The notes: generated by a model from the sequence alone, not told the origin. A DNA stretch of 64,000 nt from Chryseobacterium cucumeris (GCF_001593385.1 NZ_LUVZ01000001.1:868001-932000); one strand, 5' to 3'. Positions 33,694 through 43,024 are shown, numbered from the stretch's first letter. Translations and numbers: made by a program.

Positions 33694-34776
33694 TTATAAC
33701 ACTTTTTCTAAAATTCTGATGTAGATTTCTATTCCTTCTTCTATTTCATGGATATAGATAAATTCATCTGCAGTATGAGAGCGCCTACTGTCTCCAGGTC
33801 CCATTTTCACTGATGTACATGGAATAATCGCCTGATCTGAGGAAGTAGGTGAACCATAGGTGGTCCTTCCGATTTCAATTCCTGCTTTTACAAACGGATG
33901 ATCCATTTCGATCTTGGAGGAATTCAGCCTGAACGATCTTGCTGTTAATGTAGATTTCATCTGAGACTGAATGATTTCAAATGCTTCCTGATTGGAATAT
34001 TCATCCGTTACCCTAACATCCAGTGTGAAATTACAAGACTCCGGCACGACATTGTGCTGTACTCCTGCATGGATTCCTGATAAAGTCACTTTAACTTCGC
34101 CCAGATATTCTGAAACCTTAGAAAATTTAAAGGAAAGAATATTCTGCAGATCCTGCATACATTTTACAATTGAGTTATCATCATTAGGATGAGCGGCGTG
34201 AGAAGGAGTACCTTTCATTTCTCCATCAATCACAAGAAGTCCTTTTTCAGCAATCGCCAGATTCATCTGCGTGGGTTCCCCTACAATGGCGAGTTCTACG
34301 TTGTGTAGCTGCGGAAACAGAGCCTCTATTCCATCAAATCCTGAAATCTCCTCCTCTGCCGTCAAAGCAATAACTAAATTATATTTTAAATCTTCTTTAT
34401 TATAAAAATGTAAAAAAACCTGTGCCATAGAAACCAAAGAAGCTCCGGCATCATTACTTCCTAATCCAAATAATTTTCCATCTTTTTCAATAGGGACAAA
34501 CGGATCCAGCGTGTAAGCTTTATTTGGCTTTACCGTATCATGATGGGTATTCAGTAAAATAGAAGGTTTAAAGACATCAAAATGCTTATTTACCGCCCAG
34601 ATATTATTTTTAAAACGTTTGGTAGGAATCTGGTGTTTTTTGAAAAAATTTTCAATTTCTACCGAAGTATTAAACTCATCTTTACTGAATGAAGGAATCT
34701 CAATCAAATTTTTAAGCAATCCGACCGCATTATTCAATAGCTCTTCTTTATTATAAACAGATTTCAGTTCCTGCAT
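33694..34776 (-). CDS. argE: M20 family N-acylornithine/-citrulline deacylase
   Basis: 360 residues. Zinc-peptidase M20 motifs are visible: ILLNTHHDTVKP (His and Asp of the metal site), GLGSNDAGASLVSM, ALTAEEEISG (catalytic Glu) and EPTQMNLAIAEKGLL. In Bacteroidota this enzyme removes the acyl group from N-acylcitrulline (or -ornithine) after the carbamoyltransferase step. Its start lies inside the end of argB (26-bp overlap). Whether it removes acetyl or succinyl depends on the acyl group used by the pathway. Confidence 0.9.
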   Translation of the reverse strand: MQELKSVYNKEELLNNAVGLLKNLIEIPSFSKDEFNTSVEIENFFKKHQIPTKRFKNNIWAVNKHFDVFKPSILLNTHHDTVKPNKAYTLDPFVPIEKDGKLFGLGSNDAGASLVSMAQVFLHFYNKEDLKYNLVIALTAEEEISGFDGIEALFPQLHNVELAIVGEPTQMNLAIAEKGLLVIDGEMKGTPSHAAHPNDDNSIVKCMQDLQNILSFKFSKVSEYLGEVKVTLSGIHAGVQHNVVPESCNFTLDVRVTDEYSNQEAFEIIQSQMKSTLTARSFRLNSSKIEMDHPFVKAGIEIGRTTYGSPTSSDQAIIPCTSVKMGPGDSRRSHTADEFIYIHEIEEGIEIYIRILEKVL

Positions 34777-35545
34777 GATGATTTTCTATATGGTTTTTCA
34801 ATTCTGTTTCTTTGATCAGAAACACTTTGTCTACATTATTTTTTATAGCTCCAAGAGCATTTTCAAGTTTGGGCAAAATCCCTTTGTGAAGTTTTCCTTC
34901 TTCTTTTAGTGTGGTAAAATCTTCTTCAGTTACACTTTTAATCACAGATTCAGGATCGTTTATATCTTCCAAAACACCTTCCTTATCAAAACAATACAAC
35001 AGTTCAACTTCATATTTCTCAGAAAGAGCCTGCGCCATCACAGAAGCAATGGTATCTGCATTGGTATTGAAAAGATTTCCTTTTCTGTCGTGGGTAATCG
35101 CAGAAAATACAGGAACAAGATCCAGTTTGATGAGTTTTGAAACCAGCTTTCTGTTTACACTTTTCTTGGTAATATCCCCCACAAATCCAAAATCGATTTC
35201 AGGATGTTCTCTTTTCTTAGCTTTAATTAAATTTCCGTCTGCTCCTGAGAATCCTATGGCATTGCATCTTTTCTGCTGCAACTTTTCAACGATATTTTTA
35301 TTGATTCCTCCTGCATATACCATCGTTACAATATCCAGTGTTTCTTTATCCGTAATCCTCCTTCCATTGATCATCTTTTGTTCGATACCCAGCTTATCAG
35401 CAAGCGTTGTTGCCAACTTGCCACCACCATGAACAAGGATTTTCTTTTCAGTAATTTCGGAAAACTGTTCTAAGAATTGGCTCAATAATTCCTCATCATC
35501 TATTAAAGCTCCGCCAATTTTTATGATGTATAACTTTTCTTTCAT
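34751..35545 (-). CDS. argB: N-acylglutamate kinase
   Basis: 264 residues from the ATG at 35545; the frame extends to 35605 but MKEKLYIIKIGGALID is the standard start, and the extension would cross a hairpin element. Amino-acid-kinase fold: KIGGALID, ILVHGGGKLATTLADKLG, IGFSGADGNLIKA. It phosphorylates N-acetyl- or N-succinylglutamate. Overlaps argE by 26 bp, follows argF' after a hairpin repeat. Confidence 0.94.
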   Translation of the reverse strand: MKEKLYIIKIGGALIDDEELLSQFLEQFSEITEKKILVHGGGKLATTLADKLGIEQKMINGRRITDKETLDIVTMVYAGGINKNIVEKLQQKRCNAIGFSGADGNLIKAKKREHPEIDFGFVGDITKKSVNRKLVSKLIKLDLVPVFSAITHDRKGNLFNTNADTIASVMAQALSEKYEVELLYCFDKEGVLEDINDPESVIKSVTEEDFTTLKEEGKLHKGILPKLENALGAIKNNVDKVFLIKETELKNHIENHHAGTEICL

Positions 35546-35576
35546 TGTAAACGTTTTGTGATCTTTTCTTTTTTCT

Positions 35577-35609
35577 ATCCTTGTCAACGTTTTGAACCTT
35601 GACAAGGAT
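35577..35609. repeat. ATCCTTGTCAA hairpin element, copy 1
   Basis: ATCCTTGTCAA pairs with TTGACAAGGAT across an 11-nt loop (33 bp in all), in the gap between argF' and argB. A near-identical hairpin is at 48699-48735. Confidence 0.75.
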
Positions 35610-35611
35610 TA

Positions 35612-36571
35612 TTATTGGGCTTTCAATTCATCTAAAATTTCACTGAACACAGCCTGTGCGGAGAAAATACGGTTTTTTGCCTGCTGATAAATGATAGAAT
35701 GATCTCCATCCATCACTTCATCACTCAGTTCCACATTACGGCGAACCGGTAGACAGTGCATTACTTTCGCATCATTGGTATGCGCTAGTTTTTCATTCGT
35801 AAGCATCCACTCACCCTTTACTTCAGGCATTGCTGCGTAGTCATCAAAAGAAGACCAGTTTTTCACATAGATAAAGTCTGCATCTTTCAATGCTTCATCC
35901 TGATCATGGATTACTTTCACATCTTTTGTGACGTTTTTATCTAAATCATACCCTTCGGGGTTTGTAATCACTAACTCTACATCCATTTCCTGCATCCATT
36001 CTGCGAAAGAATTTCCAACGGCATGAGCAATAGGTTTGATATGCGGTGCCCAGGTCAATACCACTTTTGGTTTATGGTCTTTTTTCCAATTTTCTGTAAT
36101 AGTGATGCAGTCTGCTAAACTTTGTAGTGGATGGCGGGTAGCTGATTCCAGAGAAATAACAGGTACTTTTGCATGCTTTTCAAACTGGCTCAGGATGCTT
36201 TCATTCACATCATCTTCTTTGCTCTTCATCCCTGCAAAACAACGTACCGCAATGATATCACAATATTGATTTAACACTTCGATAGCATCTTTGATATGTT
36301 CTACAGTGTCGCCGTTCATCACCGCTCCGTCAGCAAATTCAAGATTCCAGGCTTCCTGTGCTGCATTTAACGTCAACACATTTAAACCTAAATTTTGAGC
36401 TGCAATCTGACTGCTCAGACGGGTTCTCAAACTTGAATTTAAAAATACAAGTCCGATTGTTTTTCCCTTTCCTTTTTGTGTTTCAGTAAGGGGGTCTGCT
36501 TTTATCTGTAAAGCTTTTTTTATGATTTCCTGTAAGTTTTCTACATCACTTACAGAGGTAAATTTTTTCAT
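35612..36571 (-). CDS. argF': N-succinyl/acetylornithine carbamoyltransferase
   Basis: 319 residues from the ATG at 36571 (a longer start at 36595 is unlikely). The sequence follows the Bacteroides succinylornithine carbamoyltransferase almost block by block: FLNSSLRTRLS (carbamoyl-phosphate loop), EAWNLEFADGAVMNGD, SLESATRHPLQSLAD, VLTWAPHIKPIAHAVGNSFAEWM, MHCLPVRRN. The residue known to choose between succinyl- (Pro90) and acetylornithine (Glu in the Xanthomonas enzyme) is Val90 here, in DTVEH, so the acyl group cannot be read from this site. It is not a classical ornithine carbamoyltransferase. Confidence 0.92.
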   Translation of the reverse strand: MKKFTSVSDVENLQEIIKKALQIKADPLTETQKGKGKTIGLVFLNSSLRTRLSSQIAAQNLGLNVLTLNAAQEAWNLEFADGAVMNGDTVEHIKDAIEVLNQYCDIIAVRCFAGMKSKEDDVNESILSQFEKHAKVPVISLESATRHPLQSLADCITITENWKKDHKPKVVLTWAPHIKPIAHAVGNSFAEWMQEMDVELVITNPEGYDLDKNVTKDVKVIHDQDEALKDADFIYVKNWSSFDDYAAMPEVKGEWMLTNEKLAHTNDAKVMHCLPVRRNVELSDEVMDGDHSIIYQQAKNRIFSAQAVFSEILDELKAQ

Positions 36572-36656
36572 TTGGTATTTTCTATTTTTTTTCAATGGAC
36601 AAATGGAATATCCATTTCATTTTAAAGTAATTTTAAAGATTTTGTTTTTAAATCCC

Positions 36657-37796
36657 TTAGATATTTTCCAATACCCCCTTCAGGGCACTGATGAAAAGAT
36701 CTGTTTCCTCTTTTTTGATATTCAGTGCCGGAAGAATCCTTAAAACACTTTTATCATTAGAGTTTCCAGTGAAAATATGATGATCAAACAGTAATTCTTT
36801 CCTTACTTCTGAACAGTCTCTGTCGAGTTCTATTCCGATCATCAATCCTTTCCTTCGGATAGATTTAATATGTGGCAAATCTTTAATTTCATTTTCAATA
36901 TACTCACCCATCTGTTGTGCATTTTCAAGAAGATTTTCATCTTTCATGACATCCAGCACAGCAATTGAAGCTGCACAAGCCAGATGATTTCCTCCAAATG
37001 TAGTTCCAAGCAAACCATTGCTTGCCTCGAATTTAGGATGGATTAAAACTCCGCCCACAGGGAAACCATTTCCCATTCCTTTAGCCGTAGTAATAATATC
37101 TGCTTCTACACCAAATTCCTGATGCGCAAAGAAATATCCGCTTCTCCCATACCCGGACTGCACTTCATCCAAAATAAGAACAGTATCATATTTTTCACAT
37201 AATTCTTTGATTTTAGATAAAAATTCCGGTGTTGGAATCATAATTCCTCCTACTCCCTGAATTCCTTCGATGATTACGGATGAAATTTCATTTCCAAATT
37301 TTTCAAAGGTTTCTTCAAGCTCTTGTATATCATTCCATTCTGATTTGATAAATCTTTCAGAAAAATTAACCGGAGCTACAATTTTCGGATTATCAGTCAC
37401 TGAAACCGCTGCAGAAGTTCTGCCGTGAAATGAGCCTGAAAAGTAAAGCACTTTGCTTTTTCCGTTATGAAATGAAGCCAGCTTCAATGCATTTTCATTG
37501 GCTTCTGCTCCAGAATTGCATAAGAAAAGGTTATAATCTTCATATCCTGAAAGCTTTCCTAATTTTTCTGCCAGTTCAGTCTGTAATTCATTCTGAACAG
37601 AATTGGAATAGAAAGAAATTTTTTCAAGCTGATCTTTCAGCTTATTCTGATAGTGTGGATGGTTGTGCCCGATAGAAATCACAGCATGACCTCCGTAAAA
37701 ATCAAGATATTGTTCTCCCTTATCGTCCCAAAGAAAGGATCCCTGAGCTTTTACCGGATTTATGTTGAATAATGGATATACGTTGAATAAATTCAT
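36657..37796 (-). CDS. argD: N-acylornithine aminotransferase
   Basis: 379 residues, class III PLP aminotransferase. GGHAVISIGHNHP, CNSGAEANENALKLA, the PLP-pocket ILDEVQSGYGRSG and the Schiff-base Lys in TTAKGMGNGFPVGG are visible, then GTTFGGNHLACAAS. It makes N-acylornithine from the semialdehyde with glutamate as donor. Located between argC and argF' in the order of the pathway. Confidence 0.94.
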   Translation of the reverse strand: MNLFNVYPLFNINPVKAQGSFLWDDKGEQYLDFYGGHAVISIGHNHPHYQNKLKDQLEKISFYSNSVQNELQTELAEKLGKLSGYEDYNLFLCNSGAEANENALKLASFHNGKSKVLYFSGSFHGRTSAAVSVTDNPKIVAPVNFSERFIKSEWNDIQELEETFEKFGNEISSVIIEGIQGVGGIMIPTPEFLSKIKELCEKYDTVLILDEVQSGYGRSGYFFAHQEFGVEADIITTAKGMGNGFPVGGVLIHPKFEASNGLLGTTFGGNHLACAASIAVLDVMKDENLLENAQQMGEYIENEIKDLPHIKSIRRKGLMIGIELDRDCSEVRKELLFDHHIFTGNSNDKSVLRILPALNIKKEETDLFISALKGVLENI

Positions 37797-37880
37797 GTCT
37801 TTTTATAAATGATAATTGATAAATAATGAATGATGCGGGATTCGGGTTTCGAGTTCCCATACATCCATCTACTTTCTATA

Positions 37881-38846
37881 TTAGAATGCTATCGGTTTCA
37901 GGTTTAATCCTGCATTTTCTTCCCAGTTCATAGCCAGATTCATATTCTGTACGGCCTGCCCCGAAGCACCTTTTAACAAATTGTCAATCGCTGAGTGAAT
38001 AACGACAACATTTCCACTCTTTTCGATTTGAATCACACAGCGATTGGTATTGACAACCTGCTTTAAATCCACTGCCTTCCTGCTTACTGTAACAAAAGGC
38101 TCCTCTGCATAAAAATCCTGATACAAATGTTCTATTTCCTCCAGCTCCAGCTCCGTCTTCATGGTGGAACTTGTAAAAATCCCTCTTGCAAAATCTCCTC
38201 TCCAAGGAACAAAGTTCAGGTTTACTTCTTTATTATTGAATGCAATCAGCTGCTGCAAAATCTCATCCACATGTTGATGAGTTAATGTTTTATAGGCTGA
38301 AACATTATCATTTCTCCAGGTAAAATGAGTCGTTGCCTGCAGAGACTGCCCGGCTCCCGTAGAACCCGTAATCCCTGTGGTAAAGACCTCATTCAACACT
38401 CCTTTTTCCGCCAATGGCAACAAAGCCAATTGAATGGCCGTAGCAAAACATCCCGGGTTCGCAATACTTTTAGCACCCACTAGTTGTTTTTTATTAATTT
38501 CCGGCAATCCGTAGATAAAATTTCTGTTTCCGAAATTTCCTTCTAAGCGGAAATCGTTTCCAAGATCAATCACCAGCGTTTCATCCTTGACAGGGTTCTG
38601 CGTTAACCAGTTTTGACTTTCTTTATGAGGAAGACATAGAAAAAGAATATCCACGTCTTCAGGCTTATCCGTCAAAACCATTTCACAAACCGTCGTTAAA
38701 TCCGGGTACAGAGCCGAAATTCTTGTTCCCGAATTCGAACGACTATATAAAAAACTCAATGTCACATGGTGATGAAAAGCCAGTAAGCGTATAAGCTCAC
38801 TTCCTGTATAACCGTTGGCACCAATAATTCCTACTGTTTTCTTCAT
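37881..38846 (-). CDS. argC: N-acyl-gamma-glutamyl-phosphate reductase
   Basis: 321 residues. The NADP-binding IIGANGYTGSELIRLL at the N-terminus, the catalytic Cys in NPGCFATAIQLAL and GSTGAGQSL near the substrate site are all present. It reduces the product of ArgB to the semialdehyde used by ArgD. The cluster order is argG-argC-argD-argF'-argB-argE-argH. Confidence 0.95.
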   Translation of the reverse strand: MKKTVGIIGANGYTGSELIRLLAFHHHVTLSFLYSRSNSGTRISALYPDLTTVCEMVLTDKPEDVDILFLCLPHKESQNWLTQNPVKDETLVIDLGNDFRLEGNFGNRNFIYGLPEINKKQLVGAKSIANPGCFATAIQLALLPLAEKGVLNEVFTTGITGSTGAGQSLQATTHFTWRNDNVSAYKTLTHQHVDEILQQLIAFNNKEVNLNFVPWRGDFARGIFTSSTMKTELELEEIEHLYQDFYAEEPFVTVSRKAVDLKQVVNTNRCVIQIEKSGNVVVIHSAIDNLLKGASGQAVQNMNLAMNWEENAGLNLKPIAF

Positions 38847-38898
38847 TTTAATTCTGACAGCATTTTGTTCTGCCTTTCATTACATCGTCCTTGCGGAA

Positions 38899-40095
38899 CT
38901 AGTTGATATTTTGGTTAATCTGGTGGTATATATTTAAAGAATTGCTTACAATCTTCGTATATCCTTTTACATCTTCTCCCGTCCATGCTCTGTTCGCTTC
39001 TCCATAGCTTCCGAATTTGTCGGACATCAGATCATGATCAGATTCAATTCCGTTAAGAATAAATCTGTAAGGATGAAGGGTTACAAATACTTTCCCGGTT
39101 ACTGTTTTCTGAGAATCTACCAAGAACGACTCAATATTTCTCATGACAGGATCTAAGAAAAGTGCTTCATGAAGCCAGTTTCCATACCAGTCGGATAACT
39201 GCGACTTCATCATTTGCTGATATTTTGAAAGCGTATGTTTTTCCAATAAATGATGCGCTTTGATAATCACCGATGCTGCTGCCGCTTCAAATCCTACTCG
39301 TCCTTTAATCCCAACAATGGTATCCCCTACGTGAATATCACGGCCAATTCCATATGCTGAAGCCAGTTCTTCTATTTTTTGAATGGCGTATACTGAATGT
39401 TCAAAGCTTTCTCCATTGACTCCTACCATTTCTCCGTTTTTAAACTCGATCTCCAGCTCTGAAGGCTGAGTTTCTTTAATCTGGGATGGAAAAGCTTCTT
39501 CCGGCAGGTAATTTCTGGATGTCAGTGTTTCTTTACCGCCTACTGAAGTTCCCCAAAGTCCTTTATTGACAGAATATTGAGCTTTTTGAAATTCCATTTC
39601 ATAACCGTGTTCTTTCAAAAACTCAATTTCTTCTTCACGGGACAAAGCCATATCACGAATTGGAGTAATAATTTCAATATTTGGACACATCACCTGGAAA
39701 ATCAAGTCAAAACGAACCTGATCGTTCCCTGCTCCTGTACTTCCGTGAGCAATGGCATCTGCCTGTACTTCAATGGCATATTTTGCAATCTCCTGCGCCT
39801 GAATAGTACGTTCAGCACTTACCGATAGAGGATAGGTATTATTTTTCAATACATTCCCGAAAATCAAATATTTCACACATGAATTATAGTAATCTTCCTG
39901 AGCGTCTACGCACCTGTACTCTTTTACTCCAAGGTTTAAGGCTTTTCTTTCCAACTCTTTTTCTTCTTCTTTTGAAAAACCTCCGGTGTTTACAGTAACG
40001 GCATACACATCATACCCTAGTGTTTCACTAAGATATTTAGCACAGTAGGAAGTATCTAAACCTCCGCTAAACGCTAAGATGACTTTCTTTTTCAT
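38899..40095 (-). CDS. argG: Argininosuccinate synthase
   Basis: 398 residues. The N-type ATP pyrophosphatase motif AFSGGLDTSYC, then AHGSTGAGNDQVRFD and RDMALSREEEIEF, are visible. It joins citrulline to aspartate with ATP. Its start overlaps the end of the GNAT gene by 29 bp, so the two are translationally coupled. Confidence 0.96.
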   Translation of the reverse strand: MKKKVILAFSGGLDTSYCAKYLSETLGYDVYAVTVNTGGFSKEEEKELERKALNLGVKEYRCVDAQEDYYNSCVKYLIFGNVLKNNTYPLSVSAERTIQAQEIAKYAIEVQADAIAHGSTGAGNDQVRFDLIFQVMCPNIEIITPIRDMALSREEEIEFLKEHGYEMEFQKAQYSVNKGLWGTSVGGKETLTSRNYLPEEAFPSQIKETQPSELEIEFKNGEMVGVNGESFEHSVYAIQKIEELASAYGIGRDIHVGDTIVGIKGRVGFEAAAASVIIKAHHLLEKHTLSKYQQMMKSQLSDWYGNWLHEALFLDPVMRNIESFLVDSQKTVTGKVFVTLHPYRFILNGIESDHDLMSDKFGSYGEANRAWTGEDVKGYTKIVSNSLNIYHQINQNIN

Positions 40096-40732
40096 CTGGA
40101 CTCTTTTTATTTTTATTAATGGTCACATGGAATTCATCAAAATCTTTCTGAATCATTCCATCATATTTATTTTCAGGCAGATTATTCACTACCTCCTCTT
40201 TTTTTTTATCGTTTTCCGGAACAAATAACATGGCTGTACAAAGACAGTTTTTACGTTCCTTCATCATTAAAATTTCATAGTTTACACAATTTTTGCAGCC
40301 GTTCCAGAATTCTTCATCCTGAGTCAGTTCAGAATAGATCACGGGTTTATATCCCAAATCACTATTTATTTTCATTACTGCCAAACCTGTTGTTAATCCA
40401 AACACTTTCGCATCCGGATATTTGTCTCTAGATAACTGGAAAACTTTCTGCTTGATCTGAGTCGCTACTCCCCCGTTCCTGAATTTCGGTGACACAATCA
40501 GCCCCGAATTAGCCACAAACTTCCCATGTGACCAGGTCTCTATATAACAGAAACCTACCCACTCTCCGTTTTCAGTGGCTACCACAGCATTGCCTTCTGA
40601 AATCTTTTTACTCAAATATTCTATAGAACGTTTTGCGATACCCGTTCCTCTGCGCTGTGCAGAATCGTACATTTCCTGCTGTATTTCACTCACATACATT
40701 AGATGTTCGCATGAGGAAATTTCTATTTCCAT
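40067..40732 (-). CDS. GNAT acyltransferase, likely N-acylglutamate synthase
   Basis: 221 residues. GNAT core: VVATENGEWVGFCYIETWSHGKFVANSGLIVSPKFRNGGVATQIKQKVFQL (acyl-CoA loop RNGGVA), then LTTGLAVMKINSDLGYKPV. It is the first gene of the arginine cluster and no argA or argJ is visible, so it most probably makes N-acetyl- or N-succinylglutamate, the entry step; related proteins next to argG in Bacteroides are known to be needed for arginine synthesis. After the domain comes an extra Cys-rich segment (CKNCVNYEILMMKERKNCLC, about 143-162) and a Lys-rich tail (to 221), both unusual for a plain GNAT. Confidence 0.85.
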   Translation of the reverse strand: MEIEISSCEHLMYVSEIQQEMYDSAQRRGTGIAKRSIEYLSKKISEGNAVVATENGEWVGFCYIETWSHGKFVANSGLIVSPKFRNGGVATQIKQKVFQLSRDKYPDAKVFGLTTGLAVMKINSDLGYKPVIYSELTQDEEFWNGCKNCVNYEILMMKERKNCLCTAMLFVPENDKKKEEVVNNLPENKYDGMIQKDFDEFHVTINKNKKSPDEKESHLSV

Positions 40733-40753
40733 TTATTTATCTAATTTTTTTGG

Positions 40754-40786
40754 CAAATTTAAAATATAATTTCTTTTAAATCCAAA
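40754..40786 (-). promoter_or_regulatory. Promoter of the arginine cluster
   Basis: TAAATTTG (40754-40761, minus strand) fits TAnnTTTG, and a TTTGG word (40782-40786) lies 20 bp upstream as the -33 element. Transcription would start near 40748, giving a 5' leader of about 15 nt. Confidence 0.65.
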
Positions 40787-40849
40787 TTAAAAAGATATTT
40801 TTTTTGTTTTAAAATTTTAAGCAGGTAAAATTATCTTTAAACAAAAATG

Positions 40850-40876
40850 TACATTTGCTAATTTATTATATATTTG
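40850..40876 (+). promoter_or_regulatory. Tandem -7 elements before the zinc-ribbon/HTH gene
   Basis: TACATTTG (40850-40857) and TATATTTG (40869-40876) both fit TAnnTTTG and are 19 bp apart. ATTTGCTAA occurs at both, so a repeated operator is also possible. Confidence 0.5.
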
Positions 40877-40892
40877 CTAAAATAATATAGTT

Positions 40893-41309
40893 ATGGAAAA
40901 CACCTGCCCTAAATGCAAGAGTATCAAAGTAGTAAAAAGCGGTATCATCAACAATAAACAACGCTTCCACTGCAAAGACTGCAACTATTATTTTACCGTT
41001 AAAAAACTGGGAAAGCAAATAGATGATTACTATGTAACCAAAGCTCTTCAGCTTTATCTGGAAGGCTTAAGTTATCGTGAAATTGAAAGAATTATCGGTG
41101 TTTCCCATGTTACCATAAGCTCATGGATTAAAAAATACAATATCACAAGGCCGCCCCATTCTGAATTCCATCCTGTTTATAAGATACTAAAGCAAAGCGA
41201 ACTGATTGAGTATATCGCTCAGGAAGAGAATATTAAAAACTCCGGAATTATCATCACACAATTTGCCGATAAGTATATGCTGATTAAGTGGGAACGGTTT
41301 AAAAAGTAG
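40893..41309 (+). CDS. Stand-alone InsA-like zinc ribbon and HTH protein
   Basis: 138 residues. A zinc ribbon (CPKCKSIKVVKSG, then FHCKDCNYYF) precedes a helix-turn-helix (YLEGLSYREIERIIGVSHVTISSWIKKY), the architecture of InsA from IS1-type elements. But no transposase domain follows: the C-terminal 50 residues (EFHPVYKILKQSELIEYIAQEENIKNSGII...) have no DDE motif, and no second IS1 gene or terminal inverted repeat is visible. It is therefore probably a domesticated DNA-binding protein. It is divergent from the arginine cluster and lies before the acetate locus. Confidence 0.75.
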   Translation: MENTCPKCKSIKVVKSGIINNKQRFHCKDCNYYFTVKKLGKQIDDYYVTKALQLYLEGLSYREIERIIGVSHVTISSWIKKYNITRPPHSEFHPVYKILKQSELIEYIAQEENIKNSGIIITQFADKYMLIKWERFKK

Positions 41310-41310
41310 C

Positions 41311-41463
41311 GCGGGTTTAGGGATGTGGGTTTCGCGGGATGCGAGTCATGAAGTTTTAAAACCGAGGTGAAAATACTCTTACAAAAAACTGTATATCAAA
41401 TATTTAAAAAATTATAATTTTAAATCCTAACCCCCAAACCTCGAACCCCGCATCCCGAAAATC
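41311..41463. repeat. Inverted GGGATGCGGG-word arms
   Basis: The left arm (41311-41347) and right arm (41426-41463) are inverted degenerate copies sharing CGGGATGCG and GGGTTTCG words, about 80 bp apart, in the gap before the porin gene. Same word family as at 6951-7091. Confidence 0.55.
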
Positions 41464-41578
41464 AAAGTCTACTAAATACCAACTATACTATTACCAATAA
41501 TATATATTAAATTTTCATAAATAAATTATTAATTACAATTTGGCATTCACAAAAAACAACGCCAAAAATTGATAATTT

Positions 41579-42958
41579 ATGAAGAAATTACTTACATTCA
41601 TTGGATTAGCTTTAATCAGCAGTTCCTTATATTCACAAGGCTCTCCTGATTATGGCAGTGGCTTAAAACTTAACCTCAACCAAAACGGGGATAAATTCGT
41701 CAGATTTATTTTATGGGACCAGTTTTGGGTAAGAAATACATCTATGAACCCTGGAACCATGGTAGGCGGTGAACCCACTGACAACTCATGGAGTCTGGGA
41801 AACAGAAGGTTACGTGCATTAACATACGCACAGATCTCTAAGAGATATATGATCCTGCTCCATTTCGGAATTAATAATCAGACTTTCATCAATGGTGGCG
41901 CTTCAGGCACCTCAGGAACAGGAGGTTATGGAAACGGAAAGAAAACCCAGCTGTTCTTTCATGATGCCTGGAACGAATATGCAGTTATTTTACCTGGAGA
42001 AGCGGGAAAATTCAGTTTAACTTTAGGGGCCGGACTACACTACTATATGGGACTTTCCCGTATGACCATGGCTTCGACGCTTAACTTCCTTACATTAGAT
42101 TCTCCTGTTTTCTCATGGCCTTTGATTGATAATTCAGATCAGTTTGCAAGACAGCTCGGAATGTTTGCCAAAGGAAAGTATGGAAAACTGGAATATCGTT
42201 TCAGTTTAAATAAACCTTTCGCCACAGATCTTGTTCCTGTGAATGTAACAGATCCTTCAAAAGCAGTCGCTGTTGATAATAACGGAAATCCCAGTTTTTC
42301 AAAAGCAGGATATGTTGAATATCAGTTTCTTGATGAAGAATCCAACACACTTCCTTTTAAAGTTGGATCTTACCTGGGAACAAAAAAAGTCTTCAATGTA
42401 GGTGCCGGTTTTTATCATCAGGCTGACGGAACAAGAACTTCTGTCAATTCAAACATTGAAAAACATGATATTACCCTTTTTGCTGTAGATGCGTTTGCAG
42501 ATATTCCTTTGGGTGAGGCAAAAAATAAAATGGCCGTTTCTGCCTATGCCGGATATTATAATTACAATTTCGGACCGAACTATGTAAGAAATCTGGGAAC
42601 CATGAATATTGGCGCCTCTGATCCTAATTTTATTGGGAATAAAGCCATTGCAGGACCAGGAAATCTACAGCCAACCATTGGAACAGGTAATATTATCTAC
42701 GCCCAGGCAGGTTTACTATTACCGAGTCAGGCAGAAAAGCCAAAAATCAGAATACAGCCTTTTGCTGCTTATACTCGTAAAAGTTTTGAGGCTTTTGATA
42801 AATCTTCATCTCAGTTCGATGTTGGAGCCAATTGGTTTATAGACGGACATCATGCAAAAATAACGACACAGTATTCCACAAGGCCTGTTTATACAAATCC
42901 TACGGAAAGTCCTTCTTCTAAAGGAGAATTTATTGTACAGTTTCAGATCTACCTGTAA
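41579..42958 (+). CDS. Outer-membrane porin-like protein
   Basis: 459 residues with a signal peptide (LLTFIGLALISSSLYSQ). The mature part is Gly/Asn/aromatic rich with regular amphipathic strands and ends in ...FIVQFQIYL, a C-terminal barrel strand. It resembles Bacteroidota porins found beside acetate or organic-acid transporters. It is likely the outer-membrane entry for the substrate of the MHS transporter that follows 66 bp downstream. Substrate selectivity is not visible. Confidence 0.82.
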   Translation: MKKLLTFIGLALISSSLYSQGSPDYGSGLKLNLNQNGDKFVRFILWDQFWVRNTSMNPGTMVGGEPTDNSWSLGNRRLRALTYAQISKRYMILLHFGINNQTFINGGASGTSGTGGYGNGKKTQLFFHDAWNEYAVILPGEAGKFSLTLGAGLHYYMGLSRMTMASTLNFLTLDSPVFSWPLIDNSDQFARQLGMFAKGKYGKLEYRFSLNKPFATDLVPVNVTDPSKAVAVDNNGNPSFSKAGYVEYQFLDEESNTLPFKVGSYLGTKKVFNVGAGFYHQADGTRTSVNSNIEKHDITLFAVDAFADIPLGEAKNKMAVSAYAGYYNYNFGPNYVRNLGTMNIGASDPNFIGNKAIAGPGNLQPTIGTGNIIYAQAGLLLPSQAEKPKIRIQPFAAYTRKSFEAFDKSSSQFDVGANWFIDGHHAKITTQYSTRPVYTNPTESPSSKGEFIVQFQIYL

Positions 42959-43024
42959 GGTTTTAATGGTTCAAAAAAAATTATAATTAACATCCTATTC
43001 CACTAACATCAAAAACTAATCAAT

